NCBI RefSeq assembly: GCF_014168535.1
Contig: NZ_CP060007.1
Coordinates: forward strand, 3,968,001 to 4,032,000
Reading direction: 5' to 3'
Length of the DNA: 64,000 nt
DNA from: Lacibacter sediminis
GTDB taxonomy: Bacteria; Bacteroidota; Bacteroidia; Chitinophagales; Chitinophagaceae
Position 1 is the first letter of the stretch; the number at the start of each line of letters is the position of its first letter. Made by a program: the position numbers and the translations under genes. The notes under the pieces were generated by a model, which worked only from the letters and a program-made list of their open reading frames with translations, ran no database searches and was not told where the DNA came from. Below are positions 8,241 to 17,090 of this stretch, in pieces.

Positions 8241-9518
8241 TTAACGGATTTTGAGTGTCACAATCGCCAGCACCACACAGAGGATCGTAACGATCCAAAA
8301 GCGGGTGACGATCTTACTCTCATGAAATCCTTTCTTTTGATAATGATGATGCAGCGGACTCATTAAGAATATCCTCCTGCCTTCACCATATTTTCGCTTT
8401 GTGTATTTGAAGTAGCCAACCTGCAGCACCACACTCAGGTTCTCTACTAAAAACACTCCGCAGAAAATGGGTATCAATAATTCTTTTCTTACTAAAAATG
8501 CCAATGATGCAATTACACCACCTAACATTAAACTACCGGTATCGCCCATGAACACCTGTGCAGGATGAGAGTTGTACCAAAGAAAACCGATACAAGCACC
8601 TACCATTGCAGCAATGAAAATGGATAACTCACCAATGCCGGGTATATATAAAATATTCAGGTAATCTGCTAAGCGAATGTTACCACTTGCATAAGCGAAT
8701 ATGCCAAGACATATACCAATCAACGCAGATACACCTGTTGCCAATCCATCAATACCATCGGTGATGTTTGCACCGTTTGATACAGCTGTTACAATGAAGA
8801 TCACGATCAGCACATACAATAACCATGTTGCTCCACGTATAGCTTTGGGTAACAGTTTTGAATAATTGAACTCATGATTTTTTACAAATGGAATAGTTGT
8901 TACCGGTTCGTTTGCTTTGATCATTGTTCTTTCCCTTCCATCCAGCTTCACCACTTTTACATCTGCACCTGCAGGCAATTCTGTTCCAGTAAACTCACGG
9001 TATGCACTAACAGAATCATTAAACATTAATGTAGTTGCAACAGCTACACCCAATACAACCTGTCCTAATACTTTGAACCAACCTGCCAATCCATCTTTAT
9101 CTCCTTTCTTATAATTAACACCTTGCTCCTGTGCCAAACGTTTTGCTCGGAGTTTTAGGTAATCATCAATAAAACCGATCATGCCCATCCATACTGTTGC
9201 GAACAACATGAGCAGGATGTATACTTTGCTTACATCGGCCAGCAACAACGTAGGAACTACAATGGCAAGAATGATGATGAGACCACCCATTGTTGGTGTT
9301 CCTTTCTTTTGTTGTTCACCTGCCAAGCCAAGATCTCGAACGGTTTCACCAACCTGGCGCTTGCGCAGGTAGTTGATGAGTTTTTTTCCGAACACAGTTG
9401 AAATGATCAGTGATAACAATACAGCCAGCATCACCCTGCTGGTGATAAACTGAAACAGATTGTCGCCCGGGAATTTGATCCCGATACTGTTCAACCAATC
9501 AAATAAGTTCTTTAACAT
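8241..9518 (-). CDS. mraY: phospho-N-acetylmuramoyl-pentapeptide transferase MraY
   Basis: Integral membrane enzyme transferring phospho-MurNAc-pentapeptide to undecaprenyl phosphate to give lipid I. Signatures: KKGTPTMGGLIII with a following FIDDYLK aspartate pair near residue 115, NITDGIDGLATG, and FMGDTGSLMLGG. It has 425 residues against about 360 in most bacteria. The excess is a ~60-residue hydrophilic segment (roughly residues 165-225, with ELPAGADVKVVKLDGRER) between membrane helices, as I expect for Bacteroidota MraY. ATG at 9518. Confidence 0.96.
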   Translation of the reverse strand: MLKNLFDWLNSIGIKFPGDNLFQFITSRVMLAVLLSLIISTVFGKKLINYLRKRQVGETVRDLGLAGEQQKKGTPTMGGLIIILAIVVPTLLLADVSKVYILLMLFATVWMGMIGFIDDYLKLRAKRLAQEQGVNYKKGDKDGLAGWFKVLGQVVLGVAVATTLMFNDSVSAYREFTGTELPAGADVKVVKLDGRERTMIKANEPVTTIPFVKNHEFNYSKLLPKAIRGATWLLYVLIVIFIVTAVSNGANITDGIDGLATGVSALIGICLGIFAYASGNIRLADYLNILYIPGIGELSIFIAAMVGACIGFLWYNSHPAQVFMGDTGSLMLGGVIASLAFLVRKELLIPIFCGVFLVENLSVVLQVGYFKYTKRKYGEGRRIFLMSPLHHHYQKKGFHESKIVTRFWIVTILCVVLAIVTLKIR

Positions 9519-9533
9519 GTGTTTCTATTTATT

Positions 9534-9590
9534 GTGAATGGTCAGTGGTGAATGCTGAAGACTTACTCATCACTGATTACTCATCACTCA
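9534..9590 (-). repeat. word-like repeat starting at the murE stop codon
   Basis: Minus strand from the murE stop: TGAGTGATGAGTAATCAG, TGATGAGTAAGTC, then CATTCACCACTGACCATTCAC. It shares order and words with the run after ftsA and can form a partly paired hairpin (AGTGATGA against TCACCACT with wobble). It fills most of the 69-base gap between murE and mraY. Confidence 0.6.
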
Positions 9591-11054
9591 TCTCTCTAAT
9601 AATTCAAACATTTGTTCCAGCACCTTCTTATCATCAAACTCATACTTTACGCCTTTAATATCCTGGTACTTTTCATGACCCTTGCCTGCAACAAGAATGA
9701 TGTCTTCATGTTTAGCAAGACTCACCGCTGTTTTAATCGCTTCCTTTCTATCTGCTATTGAAATAAATTTTCTTCGTGCTGCACTACTCAATCCAAATTC
9801 CATATCAGCCAGTATCTCTAATGGGTCTTCACTTCTTGGATTGTCACTGGTGAAAATCACTCTATCGCTTAGCTCACATGCCACTTCACCCATTACCGGG
9901 CGTTTGGTTTTATCTCTATCACCACCGCAACCAACAACGGTGATGATCTGCTCATGACCTCTTCTTAATTTTTTGATCGTTGCCAACACATTTTCCAACG
10001 CATCGGGTGTGTGAGCATAATCAACAATACCAAGTATGAGATCCTTTGGTGAAATGAGATAATCAAATCTTCCTTCTGCACCGGTGACGCCACTCAATAC
10101 CTGCAACACTTTCAGTTTATCTTCCTGCAAGCATATAGCTGCACCATATACGGCTAATAAATTGTATGCATTGAATTCACCGATCAAACGGAAATGCACA
10201 TCATCGTTGTTCACCATCATCTGCAAACCTGTGAGACTGTTCTCCAGTATCTTTCCTTTGAAATCAGCGATGTTTTTCAACCCGTAATACAACTTCTTCG
10301 CTTTTGTATTCTGCAACATCACCTCACCTCTTTTATCATCTTTATTACTGATCGCAAACGCATCAGCCCCAAGTCCATCAAAAAAGCTCTTTTTTACTTT
10401 GATGTATTCATCAAAGGTTTTGTGATAATCGAGGTGATCGTGTGTGATATTGCTGAACAATGCGCCGGTGAAATGGATGCCGGTAATACGATGCTGATGA
10501 ATAGCATGACTGCTGCACTCCATGAAAACATAAGTGCAACCGGCATCGTACATCTGTTTTAGTAAGCTGTTTAAACTGATGACGTCAGGTGTTGTGTGTG
10601 TTGATGGAAATACTTTATCGCCTACATGATATTCAACCGTTGAGATCAATCCGCATCTGTAACCTAAACCACTGAACAGTTTAAATAATAATGTAGCGAT
10701 GGTTGTTTTTCCATTTGTGCCTGTTACACCAATCACTTTCATTTGCTCACTCACATTTCCAAAGAACTGGTTGGCCATAAAGCCTGCTGCCTCTGCACTG
10801 TTGGCAACCTGTATATAGTTTATATCATCATTCAATTGTTCCGGCAATACTTCACATACCACTGCTATTGCACCCAACTCAATTGCTTTATTGATGAATT
10901 CATGACCATCAACAGACACACCTTTAATAGCAATAAAGCAAGTGCCCGGCTTCACCATACGTGAATCGATCTGCAGATCATTCACATCAACATTGGTTGA
11001 TCCGTGAACACTGCGCAGGTGCACTTTATACAATATGTCTTTTAATTCTGCCAT
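9588..11054 (-). CDS. murE: UDP-MurNAc-L-alanyl-D-glutamate--2,6-diaminopimelate ligase
   Basis: Cytoplasmic ligase adding the third stem residue. P-loop GTNGKTTIATLLFKL near residue 110, central HDHLDYHKTFDEYIK, and the C-terminal amino-acid selection motif DNPRSEDP. DNPR is the family signature for meso-diaminopimelate, so the peptidoglycan is predicted to be the DAP type. The length of 488 residues is normal. The start ATG shares one base with the ftsI stop (TGATG), indicating coupling. The stop codon is the first codon of a dispersed repeat. Confidence 0.97.
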   Translation of the reverse strand: MAELKDILYKVHLRSVHGSTNVDVNDLQIDSRMVKPGTCFIAIKGVSVDGHEFINKAIELGAIAVVCEVLPEQLNDDINYIQVANSAEAAGFMANQFFGNVSEQMKVIGVTGTNGKTTIATLLFKLFSGLGYRCGLISTVEYHVGDKVFPSTHTTPDVISLNSLLKQMYDAGCTYVFMECSSHAIHQHRITGIHFTGALFSNITHDHLDYHKTFDEYIKVKKSFFDGLGADAFAISNKDDKRGEVMLQNTKAKKLYYGLKNIADFKGKILENSLTGLQMMVNNDDVHFRLIGEFNAYNLLAVYGAAICLQEDKLKVLQVLSGVTGAEGRFDYLISPKDLILGIVDYAHTPDALENVLATIKKLRRGHEQIITVVGCGGDRDKTKRPVMGEVACELSDRVIFTSDNPRSEDPLEILADMEFGLSSAARRKFISIADRKEAIKTAVSLAKHEDIILVAGKGHEKYQDIKGVKYEFDDKKVLEQMFELLER

Positions 11055-13159
11055 CAGTTGAGATACAACATTATTTCTTGTCCTTTCGCAACAGGCGTAC
11101 CTGCTGCTATCGATTGATTATTGATTCTACCTTTTCCTGTCACTTTCACTTTTACACCTGCTGTTTCCATTACATACAATGCATCCTTCAATCCCATTCC
11201 TTTTACATCAGGTATCAGCTTTTCTCTTGCTTCTGCTGATTGAGGTTGCACACTATTATTCTTCAGGAATGATCTGCGCCAGTTGCCTGCCAGTTGATCG
11301 GCGTAGTTAAATCCGAATTGCAATGCGATCACCTGCAGTTCTTTTTTCATTCCATTGAATGTGTACAGCATAGAATCAGCAATGGCAGGTAATTGATAAG
11401 GTTGCTGTTCCTGGCTGTATTTATAAAGATGGTCAGCAATTTCTCTGAATACGGGAGCTGCCACAGATCCTCCATAGTAATTAGCTGCATGTGGTTTATT
11501 CTTCACCACCACAATGATGGAATACTTCGGCGCTTCTGCAGGGAAATAACCTGCAAATGCTGACTGGTAAACACCATCACGATATTTATATTTCCCGTCA
11601 TTTACTTTTGCTGTGCCTGTTTTTCCGGCTGCTTTGTATGGAGCAGTTTCAAATTGTTTTTTTGCAGTTCCTTCTGTGCAAACTGCAGCTAAACATTCCT
11701 GCAATTGTTTGATGGTTGCTTCACTTGCAATTGCTTCATTCAACACAACAGGTTCATTTTTCCTGATCACTGTTCCGTAACTCCTGATATCGTTTAAGAG
11801 ATAAGGCTTCATCATTTTACCATTGTTACCAACAGCGTTGTACACCATCAACATTTGCAATGGCGACACCATCAATTCATATCCAAAACCCCATGATGCT
11901 AATGTTTGTGGATGCCAGTTTTTCGGTTTTACTTTATTAGGATTACGAATGAGGGGACTAAATTCTTCATTCAGTTCTATACCTGTTTTTGAAGTAAGAT
12001 GAAGTGCGCTGAAGTGCTTGTAATACTCCTTTGGTTTGCCGGTGTAGTATTGATAAGCCAGTTTACTCATTGCCACATTCGAACTCTGCGTGAAAGCTGT
12101 TTTAATACTTGTTACTTCAGGACCATGATGATCATCCACAATGGTTCTTCCATTCAAATTCCAACGACCACCATGTATCGCAATATTATCTTTGATTGTT
12201 ACATGCTTATCTTCCAATGCAGCGAGCAACGTTACCAGCTTTACTGTTGAACCAGGCTCTGCGGTACGTAATGCATAATTATCTGTTTCGAAATAAGTTC
12301 CATCTTTTGTGCGACCGAGATTGGCAATAGCTTTTATTTTTCCTGTTGCCACTTCCATTACAATGCAGGTACCTTCTAATGCTTCGTTGGTGGTCATCGT
12401 ACGCATCAATGCACGCTCCGTAATATCCTGGATGTTTACATCAATCGTTGTGTACACATCATCACCATTTTCAGGTTCCACTTCAAAACCTTCAACAGGC
12501 ATCATTACACCACCGGCTACATAACGCACCAGGCGTTTACCGGTTGTACCACGTAACACACTGTCAAATGAACGTTCAAGTCCAACAAGCTTTGAATTTT
12601 CACGATACAAACCAATGGTGCGGAAACCAAGCTCGCCAAATGGATTAAGACGTTTTGTTTTTACTTCAGCAATAAAGCCACTCTTGTTACGTCCCAAACG
12701 CACCAATGGAAACTCACGCAGTTGTTTGTAATCTTCAAACGATACTTTTTTATGCAGCAGGTAATATCGCTCCTTCTCCTTATAAGCCTGCCTCAATTCC
12801 TTTTCATAAGTCGCTGCTGTTTTATCATTAAATAAACCTGCAAGAGCAATACTTAATGAATCAATATTTTCTTTGAAATTCTTTCCGCTTTTTGCACGCA
12901 AGCCATCAGCACCAAAATCAATATAAATATCAAATTGTGGTAACGATGTGCTGAGCATACTTCCATCTTCACTATAAATAGTACCACGCTCAGCATCAAG
13001 ATCAAGGATCTTCGTATGCAGACTATCGCCCATGCTCTTCCAGTAACTTCCTTCTATACGTTGTGTGTAAAAGGCCTTCCCCAAAATGAGGATGCCAAAT
13101 ACACCCAAGCCGAGAAAGCCAAGGTAAACACGCCACAATATGTCTTTTTTTACTTCCAT
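11054..13159 (-). CDS. ftsI: penicillin-binding protein FtsI/PBP3 with PASTA domain
   Basis: Septal DD-transpeptidase. N-terminal transmembrane helix (about residues 9-28), dimerisation domain, then the transpeptidase domain with catalytic SxxK in AEPGSTVKLVTLL, SxN in TQSSNVAMSK and KTG in AAGKTGTAKV. The last ~65 residues (PDVKGMGLKDALYVMETAG onward, ending in QEIMLYLN) form one PASTA domain, which binds peptidoglycan or beta-lactams in other proteins. The length of 701 residues fits class B PBPs with PASTA. It overlaps ftsL by one base (TAATG) and lies upstream of murE. Confidence 0.96.
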   Translation of the reverse strand: MEVKKDILWRVYLGFLGLGVFGILILGKAFYTQRIEGSYWKSMGDSLHTKILDLDAERGTIYSEDGSMLSTSLPQFDIYIDFGADGLRAKSGKNFKENIDSLSIALAGLFNDKTAATYEKELRQAYKEKERYYLLHKKVSFEDYKQLREFPLVRLGRNKSGFIAEVKTKRLNPFGELGFRTIGLYRENSKLVGLERSFDSVLRGTTGKRLVRYVAGGVMMPVEGFEVEPENGDDVYTTIDVNIQDITERALMRTMTTNEALEGTCIVMEVATGKIKAIANLGRTKDGTYFETDNYALRTAEPGSTVKLVTLLAALEDKHVTIKDNIAIHGGRWNLNGRTIVDDHHGPEVTSIKTAFTQSSNVAMSKLAYQYYTGKPKEYYKHFSALHLTSKTGIELNEEFSPLIRNPNKVKPKNWHPQTLASWGFGYELMVSPLQMLMVYNAVGNNGKMMKPYLLNDIRSYGTVIRKNEPVVLNEAIASEATIKQLQECLAAVCTEGTAKKQFETAPYKAAGKTGTAKVNDGKYKYRDGVYQSAFAGYFPAEAPKYSIIVVVKNKPHAANYYGGSVAAPVFREIADHLYKYSQEQQPYQLPAIADSMLYTFNGMKKELQVIALQFGFNYADQLAGNWRRSFLKNNSVQPQSAEAREKLIPDVKGMGLKDALYVMETAGVKVKVTGKGRINNQSIAAGTPVAKGQEIMLYLN

Positions 13160-13485
13160 TAATTGTCTTTCAGTTTTGTACTGTCAGTTAATTTGATGGG
13201 TTGCTGAATATTTTCTTTTAAACCAATTGGCTCAACTGCTTTTGCTACTTCACTTAACCTGTTCTGGAACATAAGTTTTCCGTTGAGTGTTTTGTACTCA
13301 TACTCCTGTTCTTTTAATTGCCTTGTGGTTTTATTGATGTTGCGGATGGTGTTATCGGCGTAATGGCCATTGGCGATGTAAATGATCGCCAGCAGGGAGA
13401 GAAAGAGAAAGTATGGAACGTTCTTCACGATCCACTGGTAATTCAACCACTTTTTAAAATCGATCTTCGGCTCTTTTACTGCCAT
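13159..13485 (-). CDS. ftsL: FtsL-like division protein
   Basis: Small 108-residue bitopic protein between rsmH and ftsI, the conserved place of ftsL. A single hydrophobic segment (VPYFLFLSLLAIIYIANGHY, about residues 23-42) is followed by a helical, charged region with leucine/isoleucine heptad character (NKTTRQLKEQEYEYKTLNGKL), as expected for the FtsL coiled coil that binds FtsB/FtsQ. Primary sequence is poorly conserved in this family, so the call relies on size, topology and position. The stop overlaps the ftsI start. Confidence 0.8.
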   Translation of the reverse strand: MAVKEPKIDFKKWLNYQWIVKNVPYFLFLSLLAIIYIANGHYADNTIRNINKTTRQLKEQEYEYKTLNGKLMFQNRLSEVAKAVEPIGLKENIQQPIKLTDSTKLKDN

Positions 13486-13542
13486 TGGTTTGTTTGTAAT
13501 TTCCTGTGTTCAGTTTGTTTGTTTCTTCAGTTTTTACAAGGG

Positions 13543-14499
13543 TTAAAGTTTTTCGGCTATTCGTAACCGTGCACTTCTGGATCTTGAGTTCAGTTTCTGC
13601 TCTTCAGCCGATGGTTCTATTGGTTTCTTCGAAATGATCTTAAATACCTGTTCTTTTGTTTCCCTTTCAAACGGGTTATACGTTTCCTCTTCAAAACTTC
13701 CTTTTTTAAAAAAGTTTTTCACCAATCTGTCTTCCAGCGAATGAAAGGAAATGATAGCCACTCGGGCTTTGGGTTTCAGGATACCGGGCAATTGCTCTAA
13801 CAATTCTTTCAACACACCTAATTCATCGTTCACTTCAATACGCAATGCCTGGAACACCTGGGCGAAATATTTATTGGGATTACCCTTTACTACCAACTGC
13901 AATGCCTGTTTTAACTGCTCAATGGTTTGAAGCGGATTGGTGTTGCGTTGCTGAACGATTGTTGCTGCAAGCGTTTTTGCATTTGTTACCTCACCGTACT
14001 GTTCAAACAATTTATGCAGTTGCTGTTGCGAAAAGGTTTGAAGAATGGCAGAAGCGGTAACCGGTTGCGATGGGTCCATCCGCATATCGAGCGGACCATC
14101 AAACCTTGTTGAAAAACCTCTTGTACCTTCATCAAACTGGTGACTCGAAACTCCGAGATCGGCTAAGATGCCGTCCACTTTTGCAAAACCGTTAAGTTTT
14201 AAAAAGCGGTTGATGTGTTTAAAGTTGTGCGGAACAAAAACAATACGCTCATCATCGGGAAGGTTACGTTTGGCATCCGGGTCCTGATCAAAAGCGATCA
14301 ACTTCCCGTCTTTACCCAAGCGCTTCAAAATCTCCCTGCTGTGACCGCCGCCGCCGAAAGTGCAGTCAACATAAATGCCATCAGGATCTATGTTTAACGC
14401 ATCAACAGCTTCCATCAACATTACAGGAATGTGATAAACATCCTGTTGCTGATCGACCTTTTGCGGGTCTGCAGCTTGTATTTTTTTTTGTTTCGCCAT
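13543..14499 (-). CDS. rsmH: 16S rRNA (cytosine-1402-N4)-methyltransferase
   Basis: SAM-dependent methyltransferase acting on 16S rRNA position C1402, formerly MraW. Near the N-terminus YHIPVMLMEAVDAL and YVDCTFGGGGHSREIL (SAM-binding glycine motif); then LADLGVSSHQFDEGTRGFS and, toward the C-terminus, ISFHSLEDRLVKNFF and SRSARLRIAEKL, all family hallmarks. The length of 318 residues is normal. It starts five bases after mraZ ends. A run of nine adenines in codons 4-7 (CAA AAA AAA ATA) is a potential slippage tract close to the start. Confidence 0.97.
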   Translation of the reverse strand: MAKQKKIQAADPQKVDQQQDVYHIPVMLMEAVDALNIDPDGIYVDCTFGGGGHSREILKRLGKDGKLIAFDQDPDAKRNLPDDERIVFVPHNFKHINRFLKLNGFAKVDGILADLGVSSHQFDEGTRGFSTRFDGPLDMRMDPSQPVTASAILQTFSQQQLHKLFEQYGEVTNAKTLAATIVQQRNTNPLQTIEQLKQALQLVVKGNPNKYFAQVFQALRIEVNDELGVLKELLEQLPGILKPKARVAIISFHSLEDRLVKNFFKKGSFEEETYNPFERETKEQVFKIISKKPIEPSAEEQKLNSRSRSARLRIAEKL

Positions 14500-14504
14500 C
14501 TTTC

Positions 14505-14963
14505 TTACAACACCGGAGGTTTCACCATCACCTCATTCGCCAGGTTGCTGAAATCGTTGGCTGAAAGGGCTTCAAAGAACTGTTTGTACTTATTACTATC
14601 CCATATTTCTATCTTATTTCCCTTGGCAAACAACACCACATCTTTATCAAGCCCTGCAAATTCTTTCAGTTGAGCGGGCACCAGTAAACGACCTGCAGAA
14701 TCAAGTTCGATGGTGGTTGCTCCATTCAAAAAGTAGCGTTGAAATTGCCTTACCTTCGGATCAAAATCGTTTAAAGAACTGATGTGGGTAAAAATGGGTT
14801 CCCAATGTTTAGAATGGTATAAAGAGAGACATGAGTCTAAGCCACGGCTGATCACAAATTGGCTGTTCCACTCTTCCGGCATTTGCTTTTTAAAGCCAGC
14901 CGGGAGCAGGAATCGACCTTTTGCGTCGAGCGTAACCTCATATTCTCCCAGAAAACCAATCAT
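14505..14963 (-). CDS. mraZ: transcriptional regulator MraZ
   Basis: Dual AbrB/SpoVT-fold DNA-binding protein that in other bacteria regulates its own dcw operon. The two repeats are visible: YEVTLDAKGRFLLPAGFKKQ near residues 8-27 and IELDSAGRLLVPAQLKEF around residues 85-102, each with the Dxx/AGR-L-P signature. The length of 152 residues is normal. It is the first gene of the cluster, with four 10-base-spaced GTG repeats upstream that are the likely operator. Confidence 0.97.
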   Translation of the reverse strand: MIGFLGEYEVTLDAKGRFLLPAGFKKQMPEEWNSQFVISRGLDSCLSLYHSKHWEPIFTHISSLNDFDPKVRQFQRYFLNGATTIELDSAGRLLVPAQLKEFAGLDKDVVLFAKGNKIEIWDSNKYKQFFEALSANDFSNLANEVMVKPPVL

Positions 14964-14988
14964 TTAAGCGATTTTAATCGAATTCTTA

Positions 14989-15021
14989 CACAATTACACA
15001 CAAAATAACACTTTTTCCCAC
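14989..15021 (-). promoter_or_regulatory. putative MraZ operator: four GTG repeats at 10-base period
   Basis: Read on the minus strand: GTGGGAAAAA, GTGTTATTTT, GTGTGTAATT, GTGTAAGAAT. The GTG trinucleotides are at 15021-15019, 15011-15009, 15001-14999 and 14991-14989, exactly one helical turn apart, ending 26 bases before the mraZ start. MraZ of other bacteria binds short G-rich direct repeats spaced about ten bases in its own promoter. Autoregulation here is inferred from that. Confidence 0.65.
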
Positions 15022-15049
15022 TTTCGAACCAAAAGTGTGAAGTTTTATT

Positions 15050-15151
15050 TTTTCCACAACTCCCTGAGCCTTACTGGCAAAGGACTTGAGGCCATTAAAC
15101 CCTGATTTTTGTGAAAAGCAATGTGGATTAGCGTGAATAGCTTGTGGAAAA
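15050..15151. promoter_or_regulatory. cluster of three DnaA-box-like nonamers
   Basis: TTTTCCACA at 15050-15058, TGTGGATTA at 15122-15130 (reverse TAATCCACA) and TGTGGAAAA at 15143-15151 (reverse TTTTCCACA) each differ by one base from TTATCCACA. They lie in the divergent region between mraZ and the DUF3052 gene. AT-rich chance matches are possible. Confidence 0.25.
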
Positions 15152-15183
15152 CCTAGGATTCATTGTGAATTAAACAAACTGCT

Positions 15184-15591
15184 ATGACCGGTTACTCTGG
15201 TACACCACTTATAAAGAAACTCGGAATTACAGATGAGTTGAAGCTCCTCATCTTAAATCCGCCCGGTGGAATTGACGCTTACTGGAAGTTGATCTCAGTT
15301 GATTATTCGGCACAACTATGCAAGCCAAAAGAACGGCCAGACTTTATTCACTTATTCGTGACATCGCAAAAGGAATTTCATCAATTATTCAACAAAATTG
15401 AAAAGCGGCTGAGCGGCAACGTTAGCCTGTGGGTGAGTTGGTATAAAAAAAGCGCAGGCATACCAACAGATGTTACTGAAGACTGGATAAGGCAGTTTGC
15501 TTTAGCTAATAATTTAGTTGATGTGAAAGTATGTGCTGTTACTGAACAGTGGAGTGGTCTGAAATTGGTAATACCGGTTGCGAAGAGATAG
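15184..15591 (+). CDS. DUF3052-like protein
   Basis: A 135-residue soluble protein beginning MTGYSGTPLIKKLGI, the characteristic opening of DUF3052 proteins, with an early NPPGG turn and a second conserved part VSWYKKSAGIPTDVTEDWIR. No signal peptide or membrane segment. Function is unknown for the family. It is divergent from mraZ and converges on the histidine kinase with three bases between stop codons, with no terminator hairpin visible there. Confidence 0.8.
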   Translation: MTGYSGTPLIKKLGITDELKLLILNPPGGIDAYWKLISVDYSAQLCKPKERPDFIHLFVTSQKEFHQLFNKIEKRLSGNVSLWVSWYKKSAGIPTDVTEDWIRQFALANNLVDVKVCAVTEQWSGLKLVIPVAKR

Positions 15592-15594
15592 TGA

Positions 15595-16923
15595 TTATTT
15601 CTTCAATGGCAGATCAACTGTGAATGTACTTCCCTTCCCAATAACACTATCAGCTTTTACTTTACCGCCGTGTGCCTCTACCATTGTTTTTACATAGCTG
15701 AGACCAAGTCCAAACCCTTTCACATTATGGACGTTGCCGGTGTGTGCCCGATAGAATTTTTCAAACACACGTGCAAGGGTTTCCTTGTTCATACCAATAC
15801 CATGATCTTCTACCGTAACACGAATAAACTTGCCCATGTTTTTTGTACTGATGTGCAGTTGAAATGAATCGTCTTTTGAGTATTTCAATGCATTGTCAAC
15901 AAGATTGTTGATGAGATTGGTGAGATGTACTTCATCTGCATCCATCAGATCATTTGTTGCTGTTAGCTGTACATCAACCTTACCCTGCTTCTCTTCTATT
16001 TGTAATTGAAGATTGGTTAATACGTTGCGGATAATATCATGCACATGCAGCTCACGCAGATTCAATTGCACTTCCTGTCGCTCCATTTGTGCTGCCTGCA
16101 GAATTGATTCTACATGTTTGTTCATGCGTTTATTCTCATCTTTGATCATGTTTGTGAAGTAACCCAGCTTTTCAGGATTGCCCAATACTTTTTCATTTTT
16201 CAAAGCATCAACTGCAAGAGAAATAGTTGCCAGTGGTGTTTTCAACTCATGCGTCATGTTGTTGATGAAATCATTCTTCATATCACCCAATTTCTTTTGA
16301 CGCAATAATGTGCGAATGGTGAGGAAGAAGGCGGTGATGATAATGAGTGTAAATAAAATTGACCCGGCGATCATCCACCCAAGCGATTGCAGTACATAAC
16401 TTTTTACATCGGGTACCACAATTACAAATACTTCATCTGGCGCAAGGCTTTCGAGTATACTTCCGCTACTTGCCACCAACGGATACCACGCTTTTAAGTT
16501 ATGCACGGTATCAGAAGCCATATCCATAAAACGTGGCGACTTTAATTCGTAATGTCCAAATACATTATCACTTGCGACTGCAAATTCAAACTCAGTATCT
16601 TTTAAATTATTCCGTATAAAAGCCTTTTGCAGTTTTTCCCTGATCTCGTAAATGGTGAACCTGTTCGTCACAGAAAACTGTTTGTAAATATCATACCCAT
16701 CACCAGGAAATTTCATACCGGGCATACGGCCAAGATTATTAAACGCATCGCTGCGTTGTACCACCAACTCCTCACCCACTTGCTGGATAACCGCAGACAA
16801 TTTTTCTTTTAACTGCTCTTCCCGCAAAAAAGCAAGGTTCCGTAACCACGACACCTGTATATAAATGATCCCCATTAGCGACAGCGTGATCAAGGCAATA
16901 ATGATGGGAAACGTTTTCTTCAT
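15595..16923 (-). CDS. membrane sensor histidine kinase
   Basis: 442 residues. N-terminal transmembrane helix (about 5-25), a periplasmic sensor region of about 150 residues without recognised domain, and a second helix (GSILFTLIIITAFFLTI, near 182-200). HisKA follows with the phosphoacceptor histidine in NNMTHELKTPLATIS, then a HATPase domain with N box NNLVDNALKYS, G1 VEDHGIGM and G2 GFGLGLSYV. It autophosphorylates in response to an unknown envelope signal. No response regulator lies beside it, so its partner is elsewhere. Confidence 0.93.
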   Translation of the reverse strand: MKKTFPIIIALITLSLMGIIYIQVSWLRNLAFLREEQLKEKLSAVIQQVGEELVVQRSDAFNNLGRMPGMKFPGDGYDIYKQFSVTNRFTIYEIREKLQKAFIRNNLKDTEFEFAVASDNVFGHYELKSPRFMDMASDTVHNLKAWYPLVASSGSILESLAPDEVFVIVVPDVKSYVLQSLGWMIAGSILFTLIIITAFFLTIRTLLRQKKLGDMKNDFINNMTHELKTPLATISLAVDALKNEKVLGNPEKLGYFTNMIKDENKRMNKHVESILQAAQMERQEVQLNLRELHVHDIIRNVLTNLQLQIEEKQGKVDVQLTATNDLMDADEVHLTNLINNLVDNALKYSKDDSFQLHISTKNMGKFIRVTVEDHGIGMNKETLARVFEKFYRAHTGNVHNVKGFGLGLSYVKTMVEAHGGKVKADSVIGKGSTFTVDLPLKK

Positions 16924-17090
16924 TTTTATTGTTTACGGTTGTGCATTTGGCCTTTTTGGGCGATCTGCAAAAATACCTGTGAAAGTAACAGGAAATTGTC
17001 TATTTCGAATCACCTGTTTCTTTTAACGAGGCTTTGACAGAACATGTGCAAAAAAATGGAAAATTGAAAATTCCGCTGTAAATTAAGTGT

